Source: Inhella inkyongensis (GTDB lineage: Bacteria; Pseudomonadota; Gammaproteobacteria; Burkholderiales; Burkholderiaceae_C). From it: a stretch of DNA of 64,000 nucleotides. The position numbers were made by a program, and so were the translations under genes. Positions 15,781 through 24,306 of this stretch are shown piece after piece; within the stretch, counting starts at the first letter, position 1; each line of letters begins with the position of its first letter. The stretch is from contig NZ_CP040709.1 in the NCBI RefSeq assembly GCF_005952805.1, positions 2,170,001-2,234,000 of the forward strand. Direction: 5' to 3'. A model generated the notes under the pieces. That model did not search any database, had not been told where the DNA came from, and saw only the letters and a program-made list of their open reading frames with translations.

Positions 15781-18700
15781 TCAGAAAGCGTCGGCATGGC
15801 GGTCGTTCATCAGTCGCTCGATGTCGCGGCGCCCGAACAACCAGACCATGGCCGGGGTAAGGAAGGTGTCCAGCAGGGTCGAGCTGATCAGGCCGGCAAA
15901 GATCACCACGGCCACCGGATGCAGAATTTCCGTCCCCGGGCGCTCGGCCTCGAAGAGCAGCGGCGCCAGCGCAAAAGCCGTTACCAGGGCGGTCATCAGC
16001 ACAGGGCTGAGGCGTTCCAGCGAGCCGCGCAGCAGCATCTTGTGGTCGAAGGATTCGCCCTCGAAGCGCATCAGATTGATGTAATGACTGACCTTGAGGA
16101 TGCCGTTGCGCACCGAGATACCGGCCAGGGTGATGAAGCCCACCAAGGCGGCAACCGATAGCGGCTGCCCGGCGAGTGCAAGACCCAGCACCGCACCGAC
16201 CAAGGCCAGCGGGATGTTGGCCATGATCAGGAGCGCCAAGCGTGTGCTCTGGTAGCGGCTGAACAGCACGACGAACATCAGCAGGGCGGACACGATGGAT
16301 AGCAGGCCGACCAAGCGAGAGGCCTCCTCCTGCGCCTGGAACTGCCCGCCGAGGGTGACGAAGTAGCCCTCGGGCATCTTGGTGTCGGCAACGACCGCAC
16401 GGATGTCCGCGACGATCTCTGACAGCGCTCGTCCTTGGGCGTTTGCCGACAACACGATGCGCCGCTTTCCGTCGTCGCGGCTGACCTGGTTAGGGCCGTC
16501 GCCTTCTTCGATCTGCGCCAGCTTGGACAGCGGCACCGCACCCTTGGGTGTCTCGATGAGCACCTTGGAGAGCCCGTCGGCCGAGCGTGCCGATTCCGGC
16601 AGGCGCATCACCAGCGCGAAGCGCCTGCCGCCTTCGACGATCTGGGTGATCTTCTCGCCCTCGACCAGGGACTGAAGGGTCTGTAGCAGCTGCGGTGCCG
16701 GCAGGCCATAGGCGGCCGCGGCGTCGTAGTCGACCAGCACCTTGATTTGCGGCGCCAGCACCTGCTTCTCGATCTCCAGGTCGGCGACGCCCGGAATGGC
16801 CGCCAGCTTGCTACGCAGCAAGTCGGCCTGACCGCGCAGGGTGTCGAGGTCCTCGCCGAAGATCTTGATCGCGATCTGCGAGCGAACACCGGAGAGCATG
16901 TGGTCGATTCGATGCGAGATCGGCTGGCCGATAGCGACTGCAGCGGGCAGGTTGATCAGACGCTTGCGAATGTCGGCGTTGATCTCGTCCATGCTGCGGG
17001 TGATCTCACCGGCTGGCTTGAGACCGACGTCGAGCTCGCTGACGTGAACACCCTCGGCATGCTCGTCGAGTTCTGCACGGCCGCTGCGCCGGCCGACATG
17101 GGTGACTTCGGGAACCTGCTTGACCAATACCTCGGCTTGGCGCGCGACCGCCGAAGACTCTGCGAGGGTGACACCGGGATTGAGCCGAAGGCCGATCAGC
17201 AGCGTGCCTTCGTTGAACGGTGGCAAGAAGGTAGTCGGAAAGAACGGCACCGCCGCCGCAGCAGCAAGCACTGTGACTACACCGGCGGCTAGCGCGGCGC
17301 GCGGGCGATTGAGCACCGCCTGCAGCGACTTCTCGTAGCGGGTCTTCAGCCAGCTCAGCAGCTTGGTGTCGCCGTGGTCCAGCGATTTCATGCGTGGCAG
17401 CAGGTAGGCGCTGAGCACCGGCGTCACCGTCACCGAAACGACCAGACTGGCGAGGGTCGAGACGATGAAGGCAATGCCCAAGGGCACGAATAACCGACCC
17501 TCCATGCCCGGTAGCGCGAACAGCGGCACGAAGACCAGCACGATGATGACCGTGGCGTAGAGGATGGCCGAGCGCACCTCCATGGTGGCCATCGCAACCA
17601 CTTCGAGCGGATTGAGTCGGTGGTCGTGGTGCTTGGCGCGATCCTCCTTGAGCCGTCGCATGACGTTCTCGATGCCGACTACCGCGTCGTCTACCAGGCC
17701 GCCGATAGCAATGGCCAGACCGCCCAGGGTCATGGTGTTGATCGACAGGCCAAAGTACTTGAAGACCAGGGCCGTGATGAAGATCGACACCGGGATGGCC
17801 ACCAAGGCGATGACCGTCGTGCGCAGATTCCCAAGGAACACCAGCAGAATCACTGCCACGAAGATCGACGCGCCGATCAGCTTGCCCTGCAGCGTGGTGA
17901 TCGACGCCTCGATGAAGCTGGCCTGTCGGAACGTGACCTGGGGCTTCTCCATTCCGGTCGGCAGCGAAGCCTTCATTTCCTCCAAGGCCGTCTCGATCGA
18001 GCGGGTCAACGCGATGGTGTCTGCCGTGGGCTGCTTCTGGATGCCGAGGATGACCGCCGGTTTGCCTTCGAAGCCGGCGTCGCCGCGCTTCACGGCGGCA
18101 GCGAACCGTACCTCAGCCAGCTGTCGCAGCAGAATGCTCTGGCCGTTGCGCACGCCGACCGCCAGGTTCTTCAAAGCGTCCAGGCTGGACGTTCGACCGA
18201 GGTGGCGGATCAAGTACTCGCGACCGTTTTGTTCCAGGAAGCCGCCCGAGGTGTTCGAGGCGAAGCCTTTGATTGCCGCCTCCAGTTGCTCATGCGTGAC
18301 GCCGAACTGCGCCATGCGCGCGGGATCGGGTTGCACCTGGAATTGGCGAACCTCGCCGCCTATCGGGATGACCTGCGCCACGCCGGGGATGGCCATCAGG
18401 CGCGGACGCAGTACCCAGTCGCCGTACTCGCGCACTGCCATCGCGGAAATCTTGTTGGGATCGATCGGGATCGCGATCTGCAGGATCTCGCCCATGATGG
18501 AGCTGATTGGCCCCATTCGCGGCACGACGCCCTCAGGCAGGCCCTCCTCCATGCTGGAGAGTCGCTCTGAGACCATTTGCCGGGCGCGGAAGATCTCCGT
18601 GCTCCAGTCGAAGGTGACGTAGAGGAAGGACAGGCCGGCGCTGGAGGTGGAGCGAACTGACTCCACGCCGGGCAGGCCGTTCATCGTCGTTTCCAGCGGG

Positions 18701-18900
18701 AAGCTGATCAGCTGCTCGACCTCCTCAGCAGCCATGCCGCCCGCCTCGGTCATGATCGTGACGGTCGGCTTGTTGAGGTCTGGGAACACATCCACTGGGG
18801 TGCGCGACAGGGTATAGGCGCCGTAGAAAACCAGCACCGCGGAGGCGATCAGGACGAGCAGACGGTTGGCCAGGCTGCTCTGCAATAGCCACTTGAACAT
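15781..18900 (-). CDS. czcA: CzcA/CusA-family heavy-metal RND transporter
   Basis: A 1039-residue inner-membrane proton/metal antiporter of normal length. It has two blocks of membrane helices, each with a large periplasmic loop. TM4 carries IAIGGLVDDAVVGIENVMRRL (D404, D405), whereas classic Zn/Co/Cd CzcA proteins have a DGAVV form and Cu/Ag CusA a VDAAIV form. Metal specificity is therefore left open. The N-terminus FKWLLQSSLANRLLVLIASA and YTLSRTPVDVFPDL are typical of the family. It starts 9 bp after czcB and is followed by the His-rich periplasmic gene. It forms the tripartite efflux complex with czcB and czcC. Confidence 0.92.
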   Translation of the reverse strand: MFKWLLQSSLANRLLVLIASAVLVFYGAYTLSRTPVDVFPDLNKPTVTIMTEAGGMAAEEVEQLISFPLETTMNGLPGVESVRSTSSAGLSFLYVTFDWSTEIFRARQMVSERLSSMEEGLPEGVVPRMGPISSIMGEILQIAIPIDPNKISAMAVREYGDWVLRPRLMAIPGVAQVIPIGGEVRQFQVQPDPARMAQFGVTHEQLEAAIKGFASNTSGGFLEQNGREYLIRHLGRTSSLDALKNLAVGVRNGQSILLRQLAEVRFAAAVKRGDAGFEGKPAVILGIQKQPTADTIALTRSIETALEEMKASLPTGMEKPQVTFRQASFIEASITTLQGKLIGASIFVAVILLVFLGNLRTTVIALVAIPVSIFITALVFKYFGLSINTMTLGGLAIAIGGLVDDAVVGIENVMRRLKEDRAKHHDHRLNPLEVVAMATMEVRSAILYATVIIVLVFVPLFALPGMEGRLFVPLGIAFIVSTLASLVVSVTVTPVLSAYLLPRMKSLDHGDTKLLSWLKTRYEKSLQAVLNRPRAALAAGVVTVLAAAAAVPFFPTTFLPPFNEGTLLIGLRLNPGVTLAESSAVARQAEVLVKQVPEVTHVGRRSGRAELDEHAEGVHVSELDVGLKPAGEITRSMDEINADIRKRLINLPAAVAIGQPISHRIDHMLSGVRSQIAIKIFGEDLDTLRGQADLLRSKLAAIPGVADLEIEKQVLAPQIKVLVDYDAAAAYGLPAPQLLQTLQSLVEGEKITQIVEGGRRFALVMRLPESARSADGLSKVLIETPKGAVPLSKLAQIEEGDGPNQVSRDDGKRRIVLSANAQGRALSEIVADIRAVVADTKMPEGYFVTLGGQFQAQEEASRLVGLLSIVSALLMFVVLFSRYQSTRLALLIMANIPLALVGAVLGLALAGQPLSVAALVGFITLAGISVRNGILKVSHYINLMRFEGESFDHKMLLRGSLERLSPVLMTALVTAFALAPLLFEAERPGTEILHPVAVVIFAGLISSTLLDTFLTPAMVWLFGRRDIERLMNDRHADAF

Positions 18901-18909
18901 GGTGGCTCC

Positions 18910-20022
18910 TCAGCGGATCTGGTTGACGAGGGTCGCGCCCTCAACGACCACCAACTCGCCGTCCTGCAGTCCATGGGTGACGGCAACGCTGCTGCCATCC
19001 AGCGGCGTGGCCTGCACTACCTTGGGAACGAAGCGCTCCGGGGCCGCCTTGACCCAGACGATGGTCTGGTTGGCTGGGTTCTTGGCCAGTGCAGCGGCGG
19101 GAACCGCCAGCGCTTCGACGCTGCTTCGGGTCTGCACCACGACCTTGGTGGGCTGGCCCACCGCCAACTGCATCTTGCTGTCCACCAGTGCAAACTGCAG
19201 CGGCAGGGCTTGGTCGCGCAGGCTGCCAGCAGCACCCAGGAAGCTCAGCGCTTGCCGCTGGCCGCTGCCGGCCAAGTAGGCCTTGCCGACATCTCGCGCC
19301 AGCTCAGTGTCGTAGGCTAGCGCCTCGACCCGCAGCCGCTTAGGGTCGACCACCTCGATCACTAGGTCGCGCGCATCGACGACCTGGCCGGCCAGCGCAT
19401 TGGCGGATGCGATGACACCGGCGACCGGCGAAACCAGCGCTTCGCGGCCGCTGAGACCGGCACCCAATGCCTTGATGCGCTCGCGGTGGCTGGCCAGCTC
19501 GCTCTGGGCCGCCTCGATCTCACGACGCGGCACCGTGTCGGACAGCTCCTGCAGGCGAGCCAGGCGCTTCTCGGCCAGGCCGAGGCTGGCGCGAAGCTCG
19601 GCGATCTGCGCGGCCTGGCCCGAGCGTTCCAGCGCGCCGGCAACCGGCTCCACATAGGCCAGTACCTGACCGCGACTGACCCTTTGCCCGAGGGCTGGCA
19701 GACCATTGGGCGGCGCCAGCAGGCGGCCGGCCTGCGTCGCCTGCACCTTGCCGCCGGCATTGGGATCCATGATGACCATACCCTGCAACTCGAAGGCGCG
19801 TGGCAGTGCGGCCTTGCTGACCGGCTGGGTGCGCACACCCATCTGGCGCTGCGCCGGCTTGGGCAGGAAGACCGAGCCATCGGGCTGCCGCTGCGGCCCA
19901 CCGGCCGTCACCGGCGCGGCTTCATCGCCGTGGTCATGTCCAGGGCCAGCCCAAGCCGGAGCGAGGGAGAGCGCGATGGCCGAGGCCAGCAGGCTTGCGA
20001 TTCGTTTCGGCGAGTTCTTCAT
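18910..20022 (-). CDS. czcB: CzcB/CusB-type periplasmic adaptor (membrane fusion protein)
   Basis: A 370-residue periplasmic adaptor. A signal peptide (LLASAIALSLAPAWA) is followed at once by GPGHDHGDEAAP, a His/Asp metal-binding stretch shared with the next upstream gene. The family core follows: RQMGVRTQPVSKAALPRAFE, a lipoyl/biotinyl-like part (VSPVAGVIASANALAGQVV), a helical hairpin and beta-barrel domains. The ATG at 20022 was chosen for the signal peptide. It links CzcA to the outer-membrane CzcC. It overlaps the upstream gene's stop by 4 bp. Confidence 0.9.
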   Translation of the reverse strand: MKNSPKRIASLLASAIALSLAPAWAGPGHDHGDEAAPVTAGGPQRQPDGSVFLPKPAQRQMGVRTQPVSKAALPRAFELQGMVIMDPNAGGKVQATQAGRLLAPPNGLPALGQRVSRGQVLAYVEPVAGALERSGQAAQIAELRASLGLAEKRLARLQELSDTVPRREIEAAQSELASHRERIKALGAGLSGREALVSPVAGVIASANALAGQVVDARDLVIEVVDPKRLRVEALAYDTELARDVGKAYLAGSGQRQALSFLGAAGSLRDQALPLQFALVDSKMQLAVGQPTKVVVQTRSSVEALAVPAAALAKNPANQTIVWVKAAPERFVPKVVQATPLDGSSVAVTHGLQDGELVVVEGATLVNQIR

Positions 20023-20561
20023 GCTGCTTTCCCAAACTGAGACTTCTTCTTGCGGCGGCTCCAAAGGACGACAGCGCCGAACACGACGGGGCCAGCAACG
20101 ATTGCAGGTGCAAGAGCCACCCAGTTGCGGCGATGGACATGGGGCTCCTCACCAGCCTCGCCATGCAAATCCAGCTCGCCGGCAAGCAGGTCGGCATCGC
20201 TCTCGGTGCTCACCGTTGCGGTGATGGGTATCACGCCGGGCTTTGGCGCTTGCGGCAGTTCAACGCGGAAGCTGCCGTCTGGCTGGGCGACTGCCTGCAG
20301 CTTGGTGCCGGCGAATTCGATCTCCAGTTGGGCCTTGGTGACCGGCACATTGCTGGCTGCTTGGTCCAGGTAGAGGGTGATGGTTTTGCCATCGAGAACA
20401 CCGACGAGCTCGAAGCTATCGGACTGGGCGACGAAGCGTGGCAGCGACGGGCCGCTGGCCGTTGGTGCCTCATCGCCGTGGTCGTGGCCGGGACCGGCCC
20501 ACACGGGACCAAGCAAGGCACTGCCAAACAGCAGCGCGGGGAGGAGATGTTTGAGTTTCAT
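20019..20561 (-). CDS. Membrane-anchored periplasmic protein with GHDHGDE motif
   Basis: A 180-residue protein. A signal peptide (LLPALLFGSALLGPVWA) is followed by GPGHDHGDEAP, nearly identical to the mature start of CzcB. A strand-rich periplasmic domain (FELVGVLDGKTITLYLDQA, KLQAVAQPDGSFRVELP) leads to a single C-terminal membrane helix (APAIVAGPVVFGAVVLW) and the basic end RRKKKSQ. It sits between czcC and czcB and overlaps czcB by 4 bp (ATGA). The likely role is capturing metal ions in the periplasm for the efflux complex; that is inference from motif and position. Confidence 0.8.
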   Translation of the reverse strand: MKLKHLLPALLFGSALLGPVWAGPGHDHGDEAPTASGPSLPRFVAQSDSFELVGVLDGKTITLYLDQAASNVPVTKAQLEIEFAGTKLQAVAQPDGSFRVELPQAPKPGVIPITATVSTESDADLLAGELDLHGEAGEEPHVHRRNWVALAPAIVAGPVVFGAVVLWSRRKKKSQFGKAA

Positions 20562-20579
20562 GAGATGAATCGCTAGGGC

Positions 20580-21860
20580 TTAGGGCTGACCTGGCAGCAG
20601 GCCCAAGGCCTGGCGCAGGGTGGCGATTGCGTGATGGACTTCGATCCGGGCGCGGGCCTGCTCGCGCTGGGCCGTGGCGGCTTCGAGCTCGACGCGCAGT
20701 CGGGTGGGCAGATCGGTTTCGCCCAGTCGGAACGATTTGTCGAAGAAGCTGCGGCTTTCCTCGGCAAGGCGGGCGCGCTCACTGGATGTGGCCAGGACCG
20801 TGCGCGCTGCGCTCAGGGCAGCTCGGGCACTGCGCACGGAGGCCTGCAGGCGCTCCTGCTCGCGCTCTGCAGCCACTTCGGCTTCGATCTGCTCTGCACC
20901 TGCATTGGCGATCGCGGCACGATGCTTGTCGCTGCTGCCGAGTGGGAAGCGCAGGCCGATGGTTACCGACCCGCTGTTCGCCTCCCCGCGTGCAGCTCGC
21001 TCGCGGGTTTGCAGCAGCGTCAGCTCAGGATTGCCTCGCGATTGCACCCGAGCGAGAGCTGCCGCGCTCTTGGCCGCCAATGACTTGGCTTGTAGGGACT
21101 GCAGTTGCGGATGAGGTAGGCCAGCGGCGTCAGACGCGGGCTCGGCCTCAGCGTCCTCCGCCACCTGCAGCGGTGCATCCAGCGCCACGCCAAGAAGAGC
21201 GCGCAAGGACTGCTCGCTCGCCAGGGCCTTTGCCCGCAGCTGCGCGTACTCCCCTTGTGCGGTGGCTGCCGCGCCGTCTGCCTGGTGCTGGTCGGCCTTG
21301 GACAGCTCGCCGGCCTTGACGCGACGGGCGACGTCGGCCGACAGGCGCTGACTGGCCTGCCAGCGGGTATCCGCTGCGGCCAACTCTTCCTGGTCGCGGC
21401 GCAGGGTCCACCAAGCATCGCGCAGAATCTGTGCCAGGTGCCATTGCGCGAGCAGGGCCTGGGCGTCCGTGCCCCGGGCCAACGCGTCGGCGAGATCCTG
21501 CGTGCGCCGGCGCTCGCCAGGCAGCCATAGCGGCACGGCGACACCAAACTCCAGCTCGCGAGCATCCTGGCGGGCGTTGAACCGATCGCTGCGGACCGAG
21601 GCCTCCAGCGCCGCAGGCTCTGGCGTCCAGGCCTGCGCAGCCTGCCTGAGGGCTTGGCTGGCATCGCGCCGCTGCGCTAGAGCGCGGGCTTCTGGTTGCC
21701 GCTCCCAGGCTTGAACAAAGGCCTGCTGAAGCGTGAGGGGCGACGAAGCCGTCGCCGAGGTTTGGGCGCGACTGGGCGCGCCTCCGAAAGCCAACGCGAG
21801 GACAGCTATGGCTGCCAGGATCAAGCGCGCAGGCGGTCGACTTTGAATAGACCGAGACAT
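20580..21860 (-). CDS. czcC: CzcC/TolC-family outer-membrane efflux protein
   Basis: A 426-residue outer-membrane factor. The signal peptide (LILAAIAVLALAFGGAPSRA) opens at the ATG at 21858-21860. Two repeats of the TolC-type long-helix pattern follow (SPLTLQQAFVQAWERQPEAR; ALARVQSRGNPELTLLQT; SVTIGLRFPLGSSDKHRAAI). It ends with a conserved helix region (YHATVR-like VHHAIATLRQALGLLPGQP). It completes the tripartite pump with CzcB and CzcA and follows czcI after a 118-bp spacer containing a hairpin. Confidence 0.9.
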   Translation of the reverse strand: MSRSIQSRPPARLILAAIAVLALAFGGAPSRAQTSATASSPLTLQQAFVQAWERQPEARALAQRRDASQALRQAAQAWTPEPAALEASVRSDRFNARQDARELEFGVAVPLWLPGERRRTQDLADALARGTDAQALLAQWHLAQILRDAWWTLRRDQEELAAADTRWQASQRLSADVARRVKAGELSKADQHQADGAAATAQGEYAQLRAKALASEQSLRALLGVALDAPLQVAEDAEAEPASDAAGLPHPQLQSLQAKSLAAKSAAALARVQSRGNPELTLLQTRERAARGEANSGSVTIGLRFPLGSSDKHRAAIANAGAEQIEAEVAAEREQERLQASVRSARAALSAARTVLATSSERARLAEESRSFFDKSFRLGETDLPTRLRVELEAATAQREQARARIEVHHAIATLRQALGLLPGQP

Positions 21861-21968
21861 CCGATGCTCCGAAGTGGGAAAGAACCACGGGGAGATCGGC
21901 GCAGAGACCGTCACGGCAGTTGCCGTGAGCGCCCGGCTCGTCGCCTGGCGTGTCGTTAAGAGAAAGGT

Positions 21969-21989
21969 CCCTCGCCGATCAGGCGAGGG
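21969..21989 (-). terminator. Hairpin at the end of czcI, possible attenuator
   Basis: CCCTCGCC/GGCGAGGG forms a perfect 8-bp stem with a 5-nt loop overlapping the czcI stop. It could lower transcription from czcI into czcC. No strong U-run follows on the transcribed strand. Confidence 0.45.
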
Positions 21990-22347
21990 TTTGCCACTGA
22001 GGCCGCTCGGGCCTGGGTTGGATCAGCAGCAAACGCCGCGCGACGTGTTCATCGATCCAGCGCGTGTCTGCTCCGTCGGCAACGAGACTGACAGTTGCCA
22101 CTGGAATGGGGGTCAAGTGCCCATGGCAGTGGTTGCCGCAATCAGCGTCGTATCCCGCTTCGAAAATGATCCTCGAGTCAGGCTCCGACTCGTCGGCCGT
22201 CGTCACATCGCTCTGGGCATGTGTCTTGGAATGCAGCACATGCTCATCGAACGATTCGTGCTCATCACCGCAATAAGCGCCGATGGCTGCCCAGCTGAAC
22301 TGGATCGGCAGCAGGGCGATCAGCAAGATGAGCAACCAGCGATTCAT
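21979..22347 (-). CDS. czcI: CzcI-like periplasmic regulator of metal resistance
   Basis: A 122-residue exported protein with the CzcI-type N-terminus MNRWLLILLIALLPIQFSWA. Mature AIGAYCGDEHESFDEH and DCGNHCHGHLTP follow, rich in Cys, His and acidic residues that can bind metal. In Cupriavidus, czcI heads the czcICBA operon and affects its regulation, and it occupies the same position here. It lies 34 bp downstream of the transglutaminase-like gene, so it may be co-transcribed from the CadR-type promoter. Confidence 0.85.
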   Translation of the reverse strand: MNRWLLILLIALLPIQFSWAAIGAYCGDEHESFDEHVLHSKTHAQSDVTTADESEPDSRIIFEAGYDADCGNHCHGHLTPIPVATVSLVADGADTRWIDEHVARRLLLIQPRPERPQWQTLA

Positions 22348-22381
22348 GACGACAGTCTAACCAGAGTGATTTATCCAAGAC

Positions 22382-23158
22382 TCAGCGCGGCCCACCGACG
22401 GCGACGCCGCTGGAGGAGCTCCGCTCGGGTTGGAATTGGCGAATGGTCTCAACGCGCTCATTCATTTGATGGCGCACGTGGTGCTCGAACAACCACTGTT
22501 TGAGCGGCGGGAGATTGACACCGCGAGCCTTGTAGAAGGCGTCCGGGTCGTCAAACAGCCCGAAGTCCTCCGCAATGCCCTCTCGCTGGATATAGGTTGA
22601 GCGACCACTCCAGGCGACCTCGGGCTGCTGCAGGTTTGTCGTTGCGACGCCGTAGCCGCAGAAGCGCTGCGCCGTCGGGAAGCGTTGCTGCAGTGCGCTG
22701 AGGTAGGGCTGATCGAGGATGAAGCCCTCCAGCTCGATCCAGCGTCCGTCAACCCAGACCTCGACCCAGCTGTGCAGGATGCGCTGCGGCGTGAGCGGGT
22801 AGGCCCACGGCGGGATGGCGCCGCGCTGCAACTGCTTGTTGATGGTGAAGCCATGCAGGCGGCAGGGCACGCCCAGCGCACGCAACAAGGCCATCAGCAG
22901 GGTGGACTTGGTGTTGCACTGACCGTAACCATCGGCGAGAACGCGCGATGCGGGCAACTCATCTCGAGCGTTGTAGCCGAAGCGGATATCGCTGCGCACG
23001 AACTCGTAGGCTGCACCGACGCGCTCCAGCAGTGGCAGCTCGCTCCAGCCGCGGTCCGCGATCAGTTGGACGATGCCGGTGTGTTCGAAGTCCAGCAGTG
23101 GCGTGCGCTTCAGGAGCGATGGCTGATCTATGACGTCGGCGCGCTTGAACTGGGTCAT
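22382..23158 (-). CDS. Transglutaminase-like cysteine-protease-fold protein
   Basis: A 258-residue cytosolic protein with a transglutaminase-like core. C81 lies in DGYGQCNTKSTLLMALLR, H129 in ILHSWVEVWV, and an acidic partner region in RWIELEGFILDQ. The triad fold suggests peptidase or amide-transfer chemistry. The ATG at 23158 was chosen over an upstream frame that runs into the operator. No signal peptide is visible. It is the first gene after a MerR-type promoter and is followed closely by czcI, so it is probably metal-induced. I know no role for such a protein in metal efflux. Confidence 0.75.
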   Translation of the reverse strand: MTQFKRADVIDQPSLLKRTPLLDFEHTGIVQLIADRGWSELPLLERVGAAYEFVRSDIRFGYNARDELPASRVLADGYGQCNTKSTLLMALLRALGVPCRLHGFTINKQLQRGAIPPWAYPLTPQRILHSWVEVWVDGRWIELEGFILDQPYLSALQQRFPTAQRFCGYGVATTNLQQPEVAWSGRSTYIQREGIAEDFGLFDDPDAFYKARGVNLPPLKQWLFEHHVRHQMNERVETIRQFQPERSSSSGVAVGGPR

Positions 23159-23184
23159 GGTGGGCTTTCTGGTCGAATGCCGGC

Positions 23185-23215
23185 ATTGAAAACCTTGAAC
23201 CAGGTACAAAGTCAA
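23185..23215 (-). promoter_or_regulatory. MerR/CadR-type operator-promoter
   Basis: On the minus strand TTGACT (23210-23215) and TTCAAT (23185-23190) are spaced by 19 bp, the overlong spacer typical of MerR-family promoters. The dyad CTTGAC...GTTCAAG falls inside the spacer region. It drives the transglutaminase-like gene and probably the czc operon behind it. cadR starts 18 bp away on the other strand. Confidence 0.7.
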
Positions 23216-23232
23216 GACCTGCAGGAGATAGT

Positions 23233-23706
23233 ATGAAGATTGGCGAACTGGCCAAGGCCACCCAGACCCAGACGGAAACGATCCGCTACTACGAGCGCGA
23301 AGGCCTGCTTCCCGCGGCGCCGCGCACCGACTCGAACTACCGCCGCTATGGGCCTGGCCATGTAGAACGGCTGGCTCTGATCAGGCGCTGTCGGTCGCTG
23401 GACATGAGCCTGGATGAGGTGCGAGAACTACTCCGCATCCGGGACGACCCGGACGCCGGATGTGGCGAGGTGAATGATCTACTGGATGAGCACATCGAGC
23501 ATGTCAGCGTCCGGCTCAAGGAGCTCAAGGCATTGCGGGGGGAGTTGCAGGCTTTGAGGGCGCGCTGCACCAACCCTCAGAGTGCCAAGGCCTGCGGCAT
23601 TCTTGAAGGGCTTCGGCAAGGTGATGGAGCGGCGCCTCATGCCTCGGGCAACCATCTGTCGCACACGCATTCGCGCGGAACTATTCGCTCTCGTGGTCCT
23701 GGGTGA
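23233..23706 (+). CDS. cadR: CadR/PbrR-type MerR-family metal regulator
   Basis: A 157-residue regulator. The N-terminal MerR winged helix (MKIGELAKATQTQTETIRYY, NYRRYGPGHVERLALIRRCR) is followed by a dimerisation coiled coil and metal-binding cysteines at C77 (DAGCGEVNDLLDEHI), C112 (LRARCTNP) and C121 (AKACGILEGL), the CadR/PbrR pattern. The C-terminus is HASGNHLSHTHSRG, a shorter form of the His-rich tail of CadR. It is divergent from the transglutaminase-czc operon with a MerR-type promoter between them. Cd, Zn or Pb is the expected inducer. Confidence 0.9.
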   Translation: MKIGELAKATQTQTETIRYYEREGLLPAAPRTDSNYRRYGPGHVERLALIRRCRSLDMSLDEVRELLRIRDDPDAGCGEVNDLLDEHIEHVSVRLKELKALRGELQALRARCTNPQSAKACGILEGLRQGDGAAPHASGNHLSHTHSRGTIRSRGPG

Positions 23707-23751
23707 CATGCAGCTCGGATTTGACCGTCAAGGGGCTTCGACCTTTCCGGC

Positions 23752-24087
23752 ATGGATCTTCTGAAGACTTTTTCCCTCTTCGTCGCTACGGCGATCGCCG
23801 AGATCGTCGGCTGTTACTTGCCTTACCTTTGGCTGAAGCAGGATCGGTCCGCCTGGCTGCTTTTGCCGGCGGCGTTCAGCCTCGCGCTGTTCGCCTGGCT
23901 GCTGTCGCTGCACCCCACGGCCGCAGGGCGGGTCTACGCCGCCTACGGCGGTGTCTACGTCGGCGTCGCCATCGTCTGGCTAATGCTGGTCGACAAAGTC
24001 CGGCCGACAACTACCGACTGGGTCGGCGTCGCCGTCAGCCTGCTGGGCATGGCCATCATCATGTCCGGGCCACGATCGAATCTGTGA
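23752..24087 (+). CDS. YnfA-family (UPF0060) four-helix membrane protein
   Basis: A 111-residue inner-membrane protein with four predicted helices and the family signatures [35 protein letters not shown] and [20 protein letters not shown]. YnfA proteins are small-multidrug-resistance-like transporters and are common passengers of metal-resistance transposons. It follows cadR on the same strand by 45 bp. The substrate is unknown. Confidence 0.9.
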   Translation: MDLLKTFSLFVATAIAEIVGCYLPYLWLKQDRSAWLLLPAAFSLALFAWLLSLHPTAAGRVYAAYGGVYVGVAIVWLMLVDKVRPTTTDWVGVAVSLLGMAIIMSGPRSNL

Positions 24088-24306
24088 AGCAGCACTGACA
24101 ACTGGAGACCAGGGGCATGCGGACAGCCAGACCTTTGGCCCGCAGCGTTGTTCAGAGCTTCGCCTTCTTGCTAGGCCGCCTGTCACGCTGAGGCGCCGCT
24201 GATTCTGAATACCATCCGTCGCCATGACGGATTGAGGCGGGCAGTCCCGGGGCCAAGATCCACCTGGAATTCGGCACAAAGCCGACCCGACCAAGGATCA
24301 GGCCCG

